Positions 1 to 30,515 of a DNA stretch of 64,000 nt are shown in pieces. A model generated the notes under the pieces. The model was not told the DNA's origin and ran no database searches. It saw only the letters and a list, made by a program, of their open reading frames with translations. A program made the translations under genes and the position numbers. Each line of letters opens with the position of its first letter. The stretch's first letter is position 1. This stretch comes from Lanius collurio (lineage: Eukaryota; Chordata; Aves; Passeriformes; Laniidae): NCBI GenBank assembly GCA_020086605.1, contig JACBWW010000039.1, positions 3,353,434 through 3,417,433 on the forward strand, written 5' to 3'.

Positions 1-1394
1 TTGCTTGCCTGGAGGAGTTGGTAGAGCAGCAGTGCCCATGGCAGCATGTGGCTGCAGCCATGAGGAAGCTCTGGAGCTGGGAAATCAGCTGGTGAGCCAC
101 CACTGGCAGGGCTGTGGTGTTCCTGCAGACAGAAAATGATGACGGATCGGTTGAAATGGCTCTGCAGGGAGCACTGTGTGCACTATCATAAAGACTGGAA
201 GCTGCCTGTAGCTTCCAGTCATACAAATTAGATATGACAGTCATTAATAATTAGCTTTATCCTAACCTGCGGTACCTGAAGGAACCTGAGCAGAAGATTT
301 GCACTGGGCAGTTTGCCTTCCAGCAATGTCAGGCAGAGTGGTGGGTCTGAAGCATCTTTGAGATCCTGCTTGGGAATACAGCTTTGGGGGGTCCCGGGCC
401 AGCACTGCACCCCTGGGATGTTGCTGTTAGGCAAAGGTCAGTTCTCTGCTGAAGGAGGAGCATTGCGGCGAGGAATATGAGATGAATGATGGTTTTCTTC
501 CAGAGCTGCAGGCAGAACAGGGCAGCCAAGGCACTGTGCTGCAGAGGCAGCTCCAGCAGTGGTGGGCAGATCCAAGCTTGGGGTCTCTGAGTGCCTCGGC
601 TGTTTTTCTGGCCCTTGACTCAGCTTTTATTTCTTAGGCTTTGGCATCTGTTTGGGGGATAACACAGCAGTGTTGTGCTCCTGCTGGTGTGTTTCTGTCG
701 CTGCCTGGTGGGGCAGGAGGAGGTAAAGGGGAGTGATGTACAGAGATGTGCTGCCCTCCTTGTCTGGCATTACTTGCATTCCCTTGGCAGGCTCTGGAGA
801 GGTGCCTGCATGCCCAGCCCTTCGAGGCCTCGCTGTTTGGGTGGGCCGAATACAGTACCGTGATTTTCTGAGATGAGTGTTTCTATTTAAGGTGTTACCC
901 TGATTTCTGAGCCTGACAAGTTCTTTGGGCATATCAGGAGGGCAGGCACAGCATGGACCCATTTTCCTTAATGACCAGCAGTGAGTTGTCTGCACATGTG
1001 CAGTACAGATTTGAGACACCTTCTTTGGGCGTTTTTGGTTGTGTTTTGTTTGGGTGGGTTTTTTTGTGGGTTCCTGTTTATTTGTCTGGGAGGGTTTGCA
1101 GGATTTTTTTGGTGGTGGTGGGTTTTTTTCCTGCGGATTTTCCTCACTGGATGAGGTGTTCTCTATTTGTGGAATCCCTGCCCAACTGAACCTCCACCAG
1201 AGCTGCAAACTCCCATCTGCATACAGCCCTTATTTTGTGCTCCAATAATTTCAAGGCAACTCTGCTCCCCTCTGAGCTTGGGAGAGATGTACCGGGTGGG
1301 CACGTAAGGATGCCCTGGGGCAAACCGGAGGCGCCTCACCACCGCTGCCGTCTCTCCCAGGGTGAGGACATGTGGCTGAGACAGGACGAGTGAG
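1..1394. other. Intergenic sequence, no gene recognised
   Basis: I see no exon of a known family here. The open frames on both strands are short or low in complexity and lack convincing splice sites. In mammals MED12 lies upstream of NLGN3, but nothing here reads as MED12. A T/G-rich patch near 1040-1130 has runs of T and G without repeat structure. Confidence 0.5.
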
Positions 1395-1600
1395 CATCCT
1401 CTGAGCCACCACCGCCTTTTCGCGGGGACCCGGCTGAAGATCCGCCCGCCGAGGAGCGGAGCCAGCCGGCAGCTGATGCTGCGCTCGCCCGGCCGGGGTG
1501 AGGGGAGCAGCGGGCGGGTGCAGCCCCCGCGGCTCCCCTTGCCCGGGTCCCCCGGGAGCAGCGGTGCTGGCGGGGGGAGCCGAGGCGGGGGGCACTTACA
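1395..1600 (+). promoter_or_regulatory. NLGN3: CpG-rich block, probable NLGN3 promoter and first non-coding exon
   Basis: The composition changes sharply here to very GC-rich DNA with dense CpG, unlike the flanks. A donor-like GTGAGG begins at 1498, so a 5' UTR exon could end at 1497 and splice to the start-codon exon near 2.7 kb. Vertebrate NLGN3 genes start with non-coding exon sequence upstream of the ATG exon, which fits. No TATA box is evident, as expected for a CpG-island promoter. The transcription start itself is inferred, not seen. Confidence 0.5.
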
Positions 1601-2766
1601 TAAGTCCTAAATGCGACAGGCGGTGCGGGAAGGTGAAGGGCAGAGCACTGAGAATCCACACAGCCTCCAGCGAGGGCTCCCTGGCACAGGAGCTCTGCTC
1701 GCTGACACACATCCCTGTCCCCATCTGCAGTGCCCTCCCTTCCCCGCGGCCCCCACGGGGGCTGCCACAGCTGCTCCTCCTGACGCTGCCAGCCCGGGCG
1801 GGGACGTGCGAGCGCAGCTCTGCCTCCCCGGGCTGGCCGGGGCAGGGAGCGGGTGGGAGGGAGGGCAGATGCCCACAAGCACTGTGGCTGTTCCCCTTCT
1901 GCCCGCCTAGCACCCGGGTCCTGCCTGGGGTCTCACTGCTTTGGCCAGTGGAGGGGGAAAGCTGATGGGCGACATGGTGTTGGTGGGCGACATGGGTGCC
2001 TGGCTGGGACGTGTGTGTCCAGTTTGCTGGTGTATGAGGGGTGGTGGCACCCGAACAGGGGAGCAGTGCTGTGGTGAAGCCCAGGCGAGGAGCACGGGCT
2101 GTGTGGTGTGGGAACTCAGGCGGCTCCAGCTCAGCCAGGAGGGGAGAGATGCCAGTGGGGTCTTGTGCAGGGGCTGTGCTTGGCACCAGTGGTGTCCAAC
2201 AGGCTCCTGATGGGGAGGGACATAGCGCTGTCTGCTTATCTTGGCACCCTTACTCTGGGTAGCCCCTGAGCACTGGGCTCAGGCTCTGCAGGCATGGGCA
2301 GACAGTCTGTGTGTCTGCACATGTTCTGCTTCTTCTGCCCGCTTTTGCCTGCTCCCAGAGCCACCTGCCTGGGTGGTGGCAGAGCCAATGAGCACCCATG
2401 GGTGGGAGGCTCAGCCAGACATCCTGGCTCCTTCTTCACTGCAGGTCTTCGACTCTTCCAGAGCAAGTCTGCTGTTAATTCCCTCCATCTCTCCACAGTA
2501 TCAGCAGTCACCTCCGGGCTGGGCCACTGGCAGGCAGGCAGCAGCAGGCAGCTGGGAGGCTGTGAGGAGCTGGTGCCACATCTCCCTGCGTCCGTGCTCC
2601 CGACTCACCCAGCAGAAGGTGTGGCTGGGCTGCGCTCTCCTGACTCCTGTCTCTTCTGCTCCATCTGTTCCTGGTGGGCAAATCGGAGGCTTGGTGTGAT
2701 GGGGTTGCTCTGAGACCTCACCCCAGGAGCTTCAGGCCTGGATGTTGGTGCTTTTTCTCCCGGACA

Positions 2767-22352
<19,586 letters not shown>

Positions 22353-23150
22353 CTGCCCGCCGCCGGCGCACACGCATGCACGCACGCACACACACGCAGC
22401 AGACACTGGCAGAGGGACCGGCGGGGCCCACAGAGCCCCCGGACGGAGGGGCAGCGCCCACGGACGGTGCAGCTCCCAGCCCAGAGACCTGTGGGGTCCC
22501 AGAGTGGCCCCAGCGCTTTCTTTTGTTCCTATCTAACTTTTGAGAAGTGCTTTGACTCTCCTGGCCTCAGGGCCCCGTGGGTTGCCCCGGGACGCCAGTG
22601 GGGTGCAGGAGGGACACGGTGTAACCCTGCACAACCCACCTGTGCAGGTGGGCAGGGGTACCCCACTGTCAGTGGCCACGGGGCTCCCAGTGCCGTGGCT
22701 GTGCCTCCCAGTAGGGCGATCACATCCCCAGTGCTGAGCGCACCAAGCACCCTGGGACTGATAAGGAGTGGGATTGGGCATCCCTCTCAGCCAGTGCCCA
22801 GACATCCCCAGGCATCTTGGCAGCCCTGGAAAAGGCTCCTTCACTGTGCTGAGAAGTGGCCCCAGGCCATGGTGCTATAGGCAGAGGGAATGGACAGGGT
22901 CCAGGGACCTGGCCTTGTGCTGGGTGCAGGCACTGGGGCTGGTGCCGGGGCTCAGGGACCCTGGGAGTGGGGCCCTGAGCTGGAGACTTGGCACCTCTGC
23001 CCCTCTTTGCGCCGCAGAGAATCTCTTTTGTGTCAGTCATTTCTCTTTGCAGAGACGTTTTTTAAGCAGATCTTTAGTTCTTTACACACTAACGGAGTCG
23101 CCGCGTTTTGTCCTTTGTAAAGATTTTAAAACCAAGTGTTCTTGATATAA

Positions 23151-23156
23151 AATAAA
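23151..23156 (+). other. NLGN3: Candidate proximal poly(A) signal AATAAA of NLGN3
   Basis: A canonical hexamer about 800 bases past the stop codon in an AT-rich patch. Use of this site would remove the distal 1.1 kb of the UTR, including the duplicated 39-base unit. Confidence 0.5.
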
Positions 23157-24062
23157 AAGCCAGTTAGAAGCCAGCGTGTGCGCACGGTGCCGGCCCCCCA
23201 TGGCGCCCGCCTGCCGTGGGTGGGCACCAGGCAGGGCAGTGCCTCCTGCACTGTGGGGCCGCGCTCTTTTGTATTTTTTGATATTCTCCCTCCTCTGTCA
23301 CCCGTGCCCACGTATCTCAGCCAAAAAGCCTATCCAATGGCCTGCCTGCGAGCACCCCCGCCCCGGTCCCTCACTGCCACCACTGGCCAGTGCCACCCAC
23401 CGCCCTGCGTGGGCATCACCTGCTCCAAGCACTGTCTGTTCACTCCCATGAGCCCAGGGCAGCCTCTCATGCTCCCCACTGCCCTGCTCCCCCAGGAGCA
23501 TCCCACATCCATTCACCACTGTCCCAGGGCCGTGCTGTGCCCTCCCTGCCCACGCTGTTGCCTAAAAGCAGAGCCAGTGGTTTGCAGCCTGTGGCAGGAG
23601 TGGGGTGACAGGAGCAGGGTGAACTGCTCACCAACATCAACTCTGCCTCCTAGGTTGCTTCCACTGGGGCCTTTACCCCATCGTGGGGTGACCCCAGCTC
23701 TGGCATCCAGGACGTGCAGCTGGAACAGACGCCTGGGCAGGGACTTTTGGGGTGATGCAGCCTGTGTGGGGCTGGGAGCACCTGTGCTGGGGCTGGGGCA
23801 TCTGCTGGGCTGTTGTGGCCACCAAACCACACATGGCTCAGGCTGAGTGGCTTTGGTGTGGTCGGGCATGGAGAAGGAGCTGCAGGGGATCCCATGTGGG
23901 GTTCCGCAGTCTCAGCCCCCCATGGTGAGCGGTAGCACCTGGGGCCTGGGGAGGCAGGAGAAAGGGACAGGTCCTTTTGGGGACACCATATCTCGTCCCT
24001 GTGCAAGACGGTCCGGCTGGCAGACGCTGCCCGTGCTGGCGGCCGTGACGCACCGGTGCCGG

Positions 24063-24140
24063 CTGGCCCTACTGCCTGGGGCCAGCGCATCGATGGCCCT
24101 GCTGGCCCTACTGCCCAGGGCCAGCACAACAAGGGCCCTG
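24063..24140 (+). repeat. Two-copy 39-bp tandem repeat in the NLGN3 3' UTR
   Basis: Copy 1 is 24063-24101 and copy 2 is 24102-24140. Both begin CTGGCCCTACTGCC and end GGCCCTG, with several differences in the middle. They adjoin without a gap, so this is a recent local duplication. Confidence 0.8.
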
Positions 24141-24239
24141 CACCCTGCCCCAGTCCCCACCCTGCGCAGGGCTGAGGGTGAGGATGCTCGTTGGAGAATG
24201 TATTTATACCCTGTCACCCACGCAGAGTAACAAATTCCA

Positions 24240-24245
24240 AATAAA
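24240..24245 (+). other. NLGN3: Candidate distal poly(A) signal AATAAA of NLGN3
   Basis: A canonical hexamer in an AT-rich pocket (positions 24225-24270) surrounded by GC-rich DNA. This is the usual look of a vertebrate cleavage region and probably marks the end of the gene. Confidence 0.65.
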
Positions 24246-24265
24246 ACAGAAGTGATATTTTTAAT

Positions 24266-25960
24266 AGCGGTGTGTCTCGCCTCTTCTTGGAGCATGCAGG
24301 GCCCAGGGACTACCTGGCTGGGTGGGGTGCCCTGTGCTGGTCCTTGTGTCCCTGGCACCCACCCCACAGAGGCAGCAGGAGGACTCTGGTGTCACCCCAC
24401 CATGGCAGGGTGCTGGACCCCCAGTGCAGCACACATGAAGGTGGCACCGTACCATCCAGGACTGCCAACGCCAAGTGCCACCGTGGGGGATGTCCCCGCA
24501 TCCCCCCAGCCCTGCTGCCCCCAGCGCTGGGACCCCATGTGGGAATTCATCTGTCCCACAGCCCCCTCCCTCCAAACTTCAAACTCCTTCCCCAGCCTTT
24601 CCCAGCTGAGCTCCCCTCCCCCTACTTGCCAAACAGAAAAGCTGCTGGTTTCATTTCTGTTTAATGTAATTTCAGCTGGAGTTGCCATGGAAACCAGGCA
24701 CGGAGTGGAGGGGCTGAATTGCCTCCAGGCAGTGTGCAGACACGGGAGCCAGGGCCAAGGCCCCGAGCCAGGGGAGCCGGGGCAGGCAGAGGGACAGGCT
24801 GTGCGGGAGGCTGAGTGCGGGGCTCTGCCCTGTTCTCCTGGGGGACCTTTGCAGCTCCAGTGCCACGGGCACGTCACCCTGTTCAGCACTGTGCTCCAGA
24901 CCCTCTGCTGGACCCCCTTAAAAGCTCTAGTGCTGCCCATTGTGGCATCCCACGGGGTGCCTAGTGCCCTCTTGAAGGTGTGATGCCTTTCTGCCCCCTA
25001 TGATGGGCTCGCTCTGCCCTTCTGTTCCCTCTCCTCATCCTTGCACAGCCCCAGCTGCATGCTGCCACATGTGCCAGCATGGCCAACCCCGCTAGGACCC
25101 CAAGGCAAGCTGGTGACAGACAACCCACTGCTATTATGCTACTGCCTTTGCAAAACTCCTGAGGCTGCCATCTGTCCAGGGTGTCCTTGACCATCAATAG
25201 CTTTTCTTTGGAGACCTGGCAAAGCTCAAGGGACACTGTATCCCAGAGGGTATGAACAGTTAACATCTGCATGACAACTGTGGGACATCCTCTGCTTCGG
25301 GGGACACGTTTAGGGCTGTTGGCAAAGACAATCATAAGGGAACTCAACTGCAAGGGTGTCCCTGGCATGGGAGGGAGTGAGTGACCTGTGGATGGCCTCT
25401 GGCTGCTTGAGGATTCACAGCCAGCAGGAGGGCAGGGATGCTGCTCTTTACAGTAGCATCACTGGGACAGTGCCCTAGTCCTGTTCCCCACACCTCTGAT
25501 GCACCCACGACACAGGAGAGCAGACTCACAGGCAGGCAGGACAAGCTGTTAAGTCTTATGCTGCAACCCCCTCTGCCCTGTGCTGCAGCAGCACAAAGGA
25601 TTTCTGTGCTCACCCACTGCCAATGACCTTCCTGGCAGTTGACTCAGACCAGAGGGTTTTGTCTCTCTGAGAACAGCAGCCTGGATCCAGGGATGCCTGT
25701 GCTGCTGTCCGTGCAAGCCTGGAAGCCCAGCGGCCCCTGCACTGCAGTGGTCATCCCGTGAGGAGGCTGAGCCATTCACAGGGCCAACCCTGCCTGGGGT
25801 GGGATGGCCGGGGAAAGGGCACTCTGGAAGCCTTCTCCGCAGTCCTCCTGACAGTGGAGATTTTCAGTGATGCTTCAAGCTTGATTTCCTGACCCCAGCA
25901 GGGTGCCAAGCAGCTGCGTCACCTCAGTCCCGCCATCCGGGTGCTGGCTCAGTCCTGCCT
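24266..25960. other. Intergenic region downstream of NLGN3
   Basis: GC-rich spacer without recognisable gene or repeat. Open frames here have no family resemblance. Confidence 0.45.
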
Positions 25961-26095
25961 ATCTCATCAGCTTATCTGCGTTAGACGTGCCCACGTCTTC
26001 GACCTCTTCGCTGCAACTTCAGACACCAATTAACTTCACAATTAGCGTCATTAACAAAGAGCCCGTTTCTGGCCCACGTGGTGGCAGGCGGGGCA
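25961..26095. promoter_or_regulatory. Candidate regulatory cluster (GATA, homeodomain, SOX and E-box words)
   Basis: Within about 120 bases there are a TTATCT word (25972), three ATTA-type homeodomain cores (26028-26055), an AACAAAG SOX-type word (about 26053-26059) and a CACGTG E-box (26075-26080). This AT-balanced patch sits in GC-rich surroundings about 3.5 kb upstream of GJB1. GJB1 is a known SOX10 target in Schwann cells of mammals. Assignment as an enhancer is inference. Confidence 0.35.
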
Positions 26096-26317
26096 GTTTT
26101 CTGAGTATTGGAGGCAGCGCCGGCCACGGCTGTTCCGTACAGCCTGTCCTTGGCCGATGGCTTTTGCAGTTCAACCTACTGCAAACAGGCGAAGGGGTTG
26201 CCACGCTTCCGCCCATCCCCGGAGCCTCTGGTCCTCCCACCTACTCCCTGCCAAGACATCGGGCGGCACCGTGCTGGACAGCAACGCCCCGGGTTCCTCC
26301 TCCTCTTTCCTGTTTGT

Positions 26318-26345
26318 TTTTGTTTTTTTTTTTTTTTTTATGTTT
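26318..26345. repeat. Poly(T) tract
   Basis: Around 18 consecutive T residues after TTTGTTTTTG, immediately before the CpG-rich block. It is followed at 26358-26360 by TTTTAG, so it could serve as a polypyrimidine tract of an acceptor, but no transcript is established. Confidence 0.6.
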
Positions 26346-26360
26346 TCACTATGTTTTAGG

Positions 26361-27145
26361 TGGGTTCCCACGCTGAGCCCCGCCGGGTGCTGCCGCGGGC
26401 AGGTGCGGCCCCGCCGCCCCCGGCCCGGCCCCGCAGCGCCACCTGGTGCCACGGCCGCGACCACCCCCCGCTGCACGGCCCCAGCCCCCCGCTGACCCCT
26501 CCCTTGGCTTCTAGCGACCCCCGGTCGCCCCCCTCCAGTGGCGCCCCGCCTGGTCCCCGGGGCCCTCCAGTAAAACCCTTAGACTGGCTCTCAGGGCCCC
26601 CTCTCCCCGCCCCAACCTCCCGTTGTGCTTCGTCCCACTTAGCCCACCAGTCTGCCCTCTTGGGGATCCCCCCAGTGCCCCCCACCCAGCCTGATCCCGC
26701 CAGCCTGGTCCCACTAGCCCCTTGCCCATAGTGTCCCCCAGTGTGCCCCCCGGTAACGCCCAGAACCCCTCCAGGGGGTGCGGGACCAGGGCGCTGCCGC
26801 CGCTCCCGCTCCTCGCCAGGCACTGCTGACTCAGGTGGCGGCGGCTTATCGAGGACAGATTGTGGCCCCGATGGCCCCAAGCCGCCCTGCTCCACCGGCC
26901 ACGGCCGGTATCTCACTGCCCACCGCCTCCCGCCCCGCTGGGGGCAACCCTAGCCGCCCTCAGCTGCTCCTCCGTGCCACCTTGCCGTCCTCAGGCGACA
27001 CCATTGTCACGCTCATGCAAGGGACAGTGCGCGGGCTCCTGCAGCCCAGCCCAGGGGCCCAGGATGAGCGGCAGGGTCGCCATGTCCCACACGGGGTGCC
27101 GGGCGGCGGGACCTTGAAGCGGGCCAGCCGAGTTAATCGTTGACA
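26361..27145. promoter_or_regulatory. CpG-rich block between NLGN3 and GJB1
   Basis: A block of high GC and CpG with abrupt borders. It holds a CTCF-like site at 26434-26452 and a MAF/AP-1-type word TGCTGACTCAG at 26824-26834. It ends in an AT-rich pocket with ATTAAA (about 27181). A frame of about 120 codons (26778-27143, +) ends just before that pocket, but I do not recognise its product and codon content is mostly Pro/Ala/Arg, as GC-rich DNA would give by chance. It may be an orphan CpG island, an insulator or a promoter of an unannotated transcript. Confidence 0.45.
26434..26452 (-). promoter_or_regulatory. CTCF-like binding motif
   Basis: Read on the minus strand, the site matches the well-known CTCF consensus at 14 of 19 positions, with the central CACCAGGTGGCGC core differing at a single base. 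It lies inside the CpG-rich block between NLGN3 and GJB1, a sensible place for a domain boundary. Occupancy is not shown by sequence. Confidence 0.5.
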
Positions 27146-28680
27146 AGGCTGTTTGCATTTTCCTGGCTGCACTTTTACACATTAAATCTGGGTATTGGTG
27201 GCTCCCAAGGGACCAGCCGGCAACCTGCAGCAGCAGATCAAGGTGCTCCAGGAGTTGAGGGTACCCAAAGTCTTCCCCCGGGTGGAGAGCAGGGCTCCGC
27301 CACGGGGCATGTGCCTGGCTTGCAGGGAATGCAGCGGGGAGGATGCTCGCAGCAGAGGTGTGGGCTCATGGCGACCAGAAACCTCCCCGGGGACCATCCT
27401 GGGGGGCTGGCCGTGCCTCAGTGATGCAGTAGCCCCAGGGCTGGCCCCGGGGGATGCTCAGCTGCGGTGATGGATGCGGGGTGGGTGTGAGCCAGGCTGG
27501 ACACACCTGCAGTGTTTACTTGGCGAGTCCTGGAAGGAGCAAGGCTGTTTGGGAGGGGGTGGGTGACGTGCCTGCAGGGCAGTATAAAGTCCAGGGTGCT
27601 GCGTTGGAAGCTGAGACTGCTGCAATCCCAAAGAGCATTGATTGTCCTGGTGTTGAGGTGAGAACCTGGAGGGCACAGCACCATTGCGGGGGTGGCCGCA
27701 TGTCCCCCAGCTGGGGAGCACCGGGGGGGCGGAGTGGGGGCCACAGCAGGGCTCGGCCATGGGCCGGGGAGAGTTGAGCCGGCAATGCTGGCCCTCATGG
27801 CGGGGGTGGGGAGAGGAGCAGTGTGGGCACAGGCTGCGTCCTCGCAGCTTTGCTGGACGGTCTCTGGCCGCCGCCGTTTGCACAGCTCCGGGTGCTCGCA
27901 CCTTGGGCTAAGGGGAGGAGGTGGCATTTGGGATGGCATTAATTGCCCTGCCAACCTAAAGACGCCCAGCTGGTAGAGTTTACTGGATATGCGCTTCCCC
28001 ACGTGAGGCTGGGGACAAAACCCAAGGAACATTGCGCCATCCCTGAAGGAATGGGGCACGGCGTGTCTAGGATACCAGCCCTGAGGGGCACGGGGGGTGT
28101 GCGAGCACAGGGATTGCTGTCCATGTCCCAGCAGCTGGGCAGTGAGTCCGTCTCGGGGCAGGAGTGGCGAGGGTAGCCCCAGCCAGCGTCACTCCTCCGG
28201 ACTTTCTCCCATGTCCCCAACGGGACAGGGCACAGGCGGGGCAGCTCCAATGCCCTCACAAACGTTGCTGGTGGTACCAGAGCCTTGAGGGCATGGCAGG
28301 ACTCAGAGCAGCGGTACCCAGTGCCACCCAACCGCACGGCAGAGTGCTCAGTGCCAGACTCCCGCTCCAGTGCGGGATGGGCACGCAGCTGGGCTCGGCC
28401 GTGCTTCCTGGGCAAGGGACCTGCAGACACCCTGGCTGGCCTGTCCGGCACAGCGATGTCTGTGGCGTGGGTCCCGTCGGGCAGAGCCACGGGCACCCCG
28501 GGGCTGGCGGGCGGGGGGGCTGCGGCCGTGGTCGGTGCGGGGCGTGGTGGGGAGGTGGGAGTGGGTGCAGGGCCGAGCAGCGGGAATGCAGCACACAGGC
28601 ACTTTGTTTGGCCAGGGTGGGCGGAAGTCAGGGCGTTAGATCTGAATGCTAAAGTGTGTTGTTCAGGAGCCGATAAAGGC
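27146..28680. other. Intergenic region upstream of GJB1
   Basis: GC-rich spacer. A short frame from 27195 reads NLQQQIKVLQEL, which looks helical, but it has no ATG start and no family match. A G-run-rich patch (28495-28565) may form G-quadruplex structure. No gene is supported. Confidence 0.4.
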
Positions 28681-28689
28681 CCCATTGTA

Positions 28690-28840
28690 TGTAAATAGTT
28701 TATAAAGCAGCATATGACTTCCAGTGCAGGGCAGTGGCAGAGAGAGACGAGGGCAGGCGGAGCAGAGCTCTCCTGCGGGAGGCATGAGACCTTAGAGGGG
28801 CCACTGGGGGCAGCTTGAGAGGACCCTTCCTCACCGGCAG
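28690..28840 (+). promoter_or_regulatory. GJB1: Candidate GJB1 promoter and non-coding first exon
   Basis: A FOX-type word TGTAAATA (28690-28697) and a TATA box TATAAA (28701-28706) stand a few bases apart. About 30 bases downstream would be the start site, and a good donor CAG|GTACGC occurs at 28840/28841. This would give a first exon of about 105 bases spliced to the acceptor at 29510-29511 just before the GJB1 ATG. Connexin 32 genes have exactly this design, a non-coding exon followed by one coding exon, with liver and nerve promoters. Inference from motif order. Confidence 0.45.
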
Positions 28841-29523
28841 GTACGCGTCGCCAGGACAGTCCACACTGGGGGGTGTCTGGTCCCAGCCACCCAGACTCAT
28901 GCGGGGATGGGAAGCAGCTCCCTGGACTGCTCAGTGCCAGCGGGTGGCTCTGGTGGGGCGGGGGTCTGTGCTTGGGGGTGGGGTCGTCCCATGTTCCCGA
29001 GCAAGGATGGCTCTGGGAAGGTGGCAGTGCAGGGCTGCACGAGGGGAGCCCCCAGCTCAGGGCTCCCTGGCCCTGCTCTTGCTGATTATGGGAGAAAAAA
29101 GAAAGGGAGGTGGTGGTGCAGTGGAGCCCATGAAGCTCCTTGGGTTCATTCCTAGCCGAAGAGCTCAGGTATTAGGTACTGGGGGTCCCTGCGGAGATGT
29201 GGGAGCTTTCACCCCCATTCTCTGTGACAGCTGTGGGTTAGGATCCCTGTGCCAGTGTAGGGTGGCAGGACTGGAGCATCTGGCATCGCTGGGGCAGCCA
29301 GGCTCCTACCTGCTCTGGCCAAAATGCTGCCTTGAGCCATGTCAGGAGCAGGAGCCATGCTGCTGTCCTCCTGTCTGTCCATCCTGCTCTCCATCTTCCA
29401 GGGCTGCCACCCAGTTGCTTCCAGGTCCCACTGGAGGAGCCAGGACCTGCTGGCTCTCAGCCAGGGATCCTTCTTGTTCCTAACACTGTCTCTCACCTCT
29501 CTCTCCTGCAGACGTGAGAAACA

Positions 29524-30363
29524 ATGAATTGGGCCGGCCTCTACACGGTGCTGAGCGGGGTGAACCGCCACTCCACTGCCATTGGGCGCATCTGGCTCTC
29601 TGTCATCTTCATCTTCCGGATAATGGTGTTAGTGGTGGCAGCCGAGAGCGTTTGGGGGGATGAGAAATCCGCCTTCACCTGCAACACCCAGCAGCCTGGC
29701 TGCAACAGCGTCTGTTATGACCACTTCTTCCCTATCTCCCACATCCGTCTGTGGGCCCTGCAGCTCATCCTTGTTACCACACCAGCCCTTCTCGTGGCCA
29801 TGCACGTGGCCTACCAGCAGCACCAGGAGAAGAAGTTGCTGGTTCTGACAGGCCATGCGGATGCCAAGCATATGGAAGAGGTTAAGAAGCACAAGATGCG
29901 CATAGCGGGGTCGCTGTGGTGGACATATGTCTGCAGTGTGGTCTTCAGGCTGCTCTTCGAGGCCGTGTTCATGTACATCTTCTACATGCTCTACCCGGGC
30001 TACCAGATGATGAGGCTGGTCAAGTGTGAGGCTTACCCCTGCCCCAACACTGTTGACTGCTTCATCTCCCGGCCCACTGAGAAGACCATCTTCACTGTCT
30101 TCATGCTGGTCACCTCCAGTGTCTGCATTGTCCTCAACATGGCAGAGCTGATCTACCTGGTGGTGCGGGCCTGTGCCCGCCGAAGCCAGCACAACTCCAA
30201 CCCTTCATCGGGGAAGGGCTCCTTCTATGGGCACAAGCATTCCTCTGAGTACAAGCAGAATGAGATCAACCAGCTGCTGACAGAGCAGGACGGTTCCCTC
30301 AAGGACATGCTGCGCCGCAACTCTGGGCTGCAGGAGAAGGGTGACCGCTGCTCTGCTTGCTAG
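29524..30363 (+). CDS. GJB1: Gap junction beta-1 protein (connexin 32)
   Basis: A four-pass gap junction subunit; six form a connexon that docks with one in the neighbouring cell. It is abundant in liver and myelinating Schwann cells, and human mutations cause X-linked Charcot-Marie-Tooth disease. The intact single-exon reading frame of 279 residues (mammals 283) starts [20 protein letters not shown], the connexin-32 N-terminus. The extracellular loops carry the invariant cysteines: C-x6-C-x3-C in [12 protein letters not shown] and C-x4-C-x5-C in [12 protein letters not shown]. Membrane segments lie near residues 22-40, 76-96, 131-150 and 189-209. The tail keeps [10 protein letters not shown] and the terminal CSAC, the family's prenylation/regulatory end. 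An acceptor CTGCAG ends at 29511, 12 bases before the ATG, as in other GJB1 genes. Confidence 0.97.
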   Translation: MNWAGLYTVLSGVNRHSTAIGRIWLSVIFIFRIMVLVVAAESVWGDEKSAFTCNTQQPGCNSVCYDHFFPISHIRLWALQLILVTTPALLVAMHVAYQQHQEKKLLVLTGHADAKHMEEVKKHKMRIAGSLWWTYVCSVVFRLLFEAVFMYIFYMLYPGYQMMRLVKCEAYPCPNTVDCFISRPTEKTIFTVFMLVTSSVCIVLNMAELIYLVVRACARRSQHNSNPSSGKGSFYGHKHSSEYKQNEINQLLTEQDGSLKDMLRRNSGLQEKGDRCSAC

Positions 30364-30515
30364 GGCCACCGCTGCAGGGGCCCTGGCCCCACCGTCGCCC
30401 CATGGGCCTATTACTGTCCCTGTCCCAAGGATAGCATCCCCTAAGTGCCAGTCTGGCTCTCCTAGATGGCCAGGAGAGCATTTTGGGCCATTAAATATCC
30501 ACTCTCAGGTGCTGC
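30364..30515 (+). other. GJB1: GJB1 3' UTR with candidate poly(A) signal ATTAAA (30490-30495)
   Basis: The first poly(A)-like hexamer after the stop is ATTAAA at 30490-30495. That would give a short UTR of about 150 bases; a longer UTR with an unrecognised signal is possible. Confidence 0.4.

Larger units (their letters stand above)
22353..24265 (+). other. NLGN3: NLGN3 3' untranslated region
   Basis: The non-coding continuation of the last exon. It begins with a CA/GCA-rich microsatellite-like stretch (22370-22405). AATAAA lies at 23151-23156 (possible proximal site) and at 24240-24245 (distal site). The distal position gives a UTR of about 1.9 kb. The end at about 24265 is inferred as roughly 20 bases after the distal signal. 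Confidence 0.7.

Noticed and set aside
627..1208. 193-codon minus-strand frame rich in Lys, Pro and Gln
   Set aside because: It arises from T/G-rich simple sequence near 1040-1130 and has no family resemblance.
1251..2186. Several overlapping long frames on both strands at the CpG-rich block
   Set aside because: High GC removes stop codons by chance. The frames are Pro/Ala/Gly/Arg-rich, overlap each other in all phases and lack splice logic.
2674..2766. Upstream extension of the NLGN3 frame by 31 codons from a GTG
   Set aside because: GTG is not a usual eukaryotic start. The ATG at 2767 precedes the signal peptide and matches the family start.
26356..26916. 186-codon minus-strand frame in the second CpG block
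   Set aside because: Gly-rich low-complexity translation of GC-rich DNA, with no recognisable domain.
29629..30192. 187-codon minus-strand frame across GJB1
   Set aside because: Shadow of the GJB1 coding frame.
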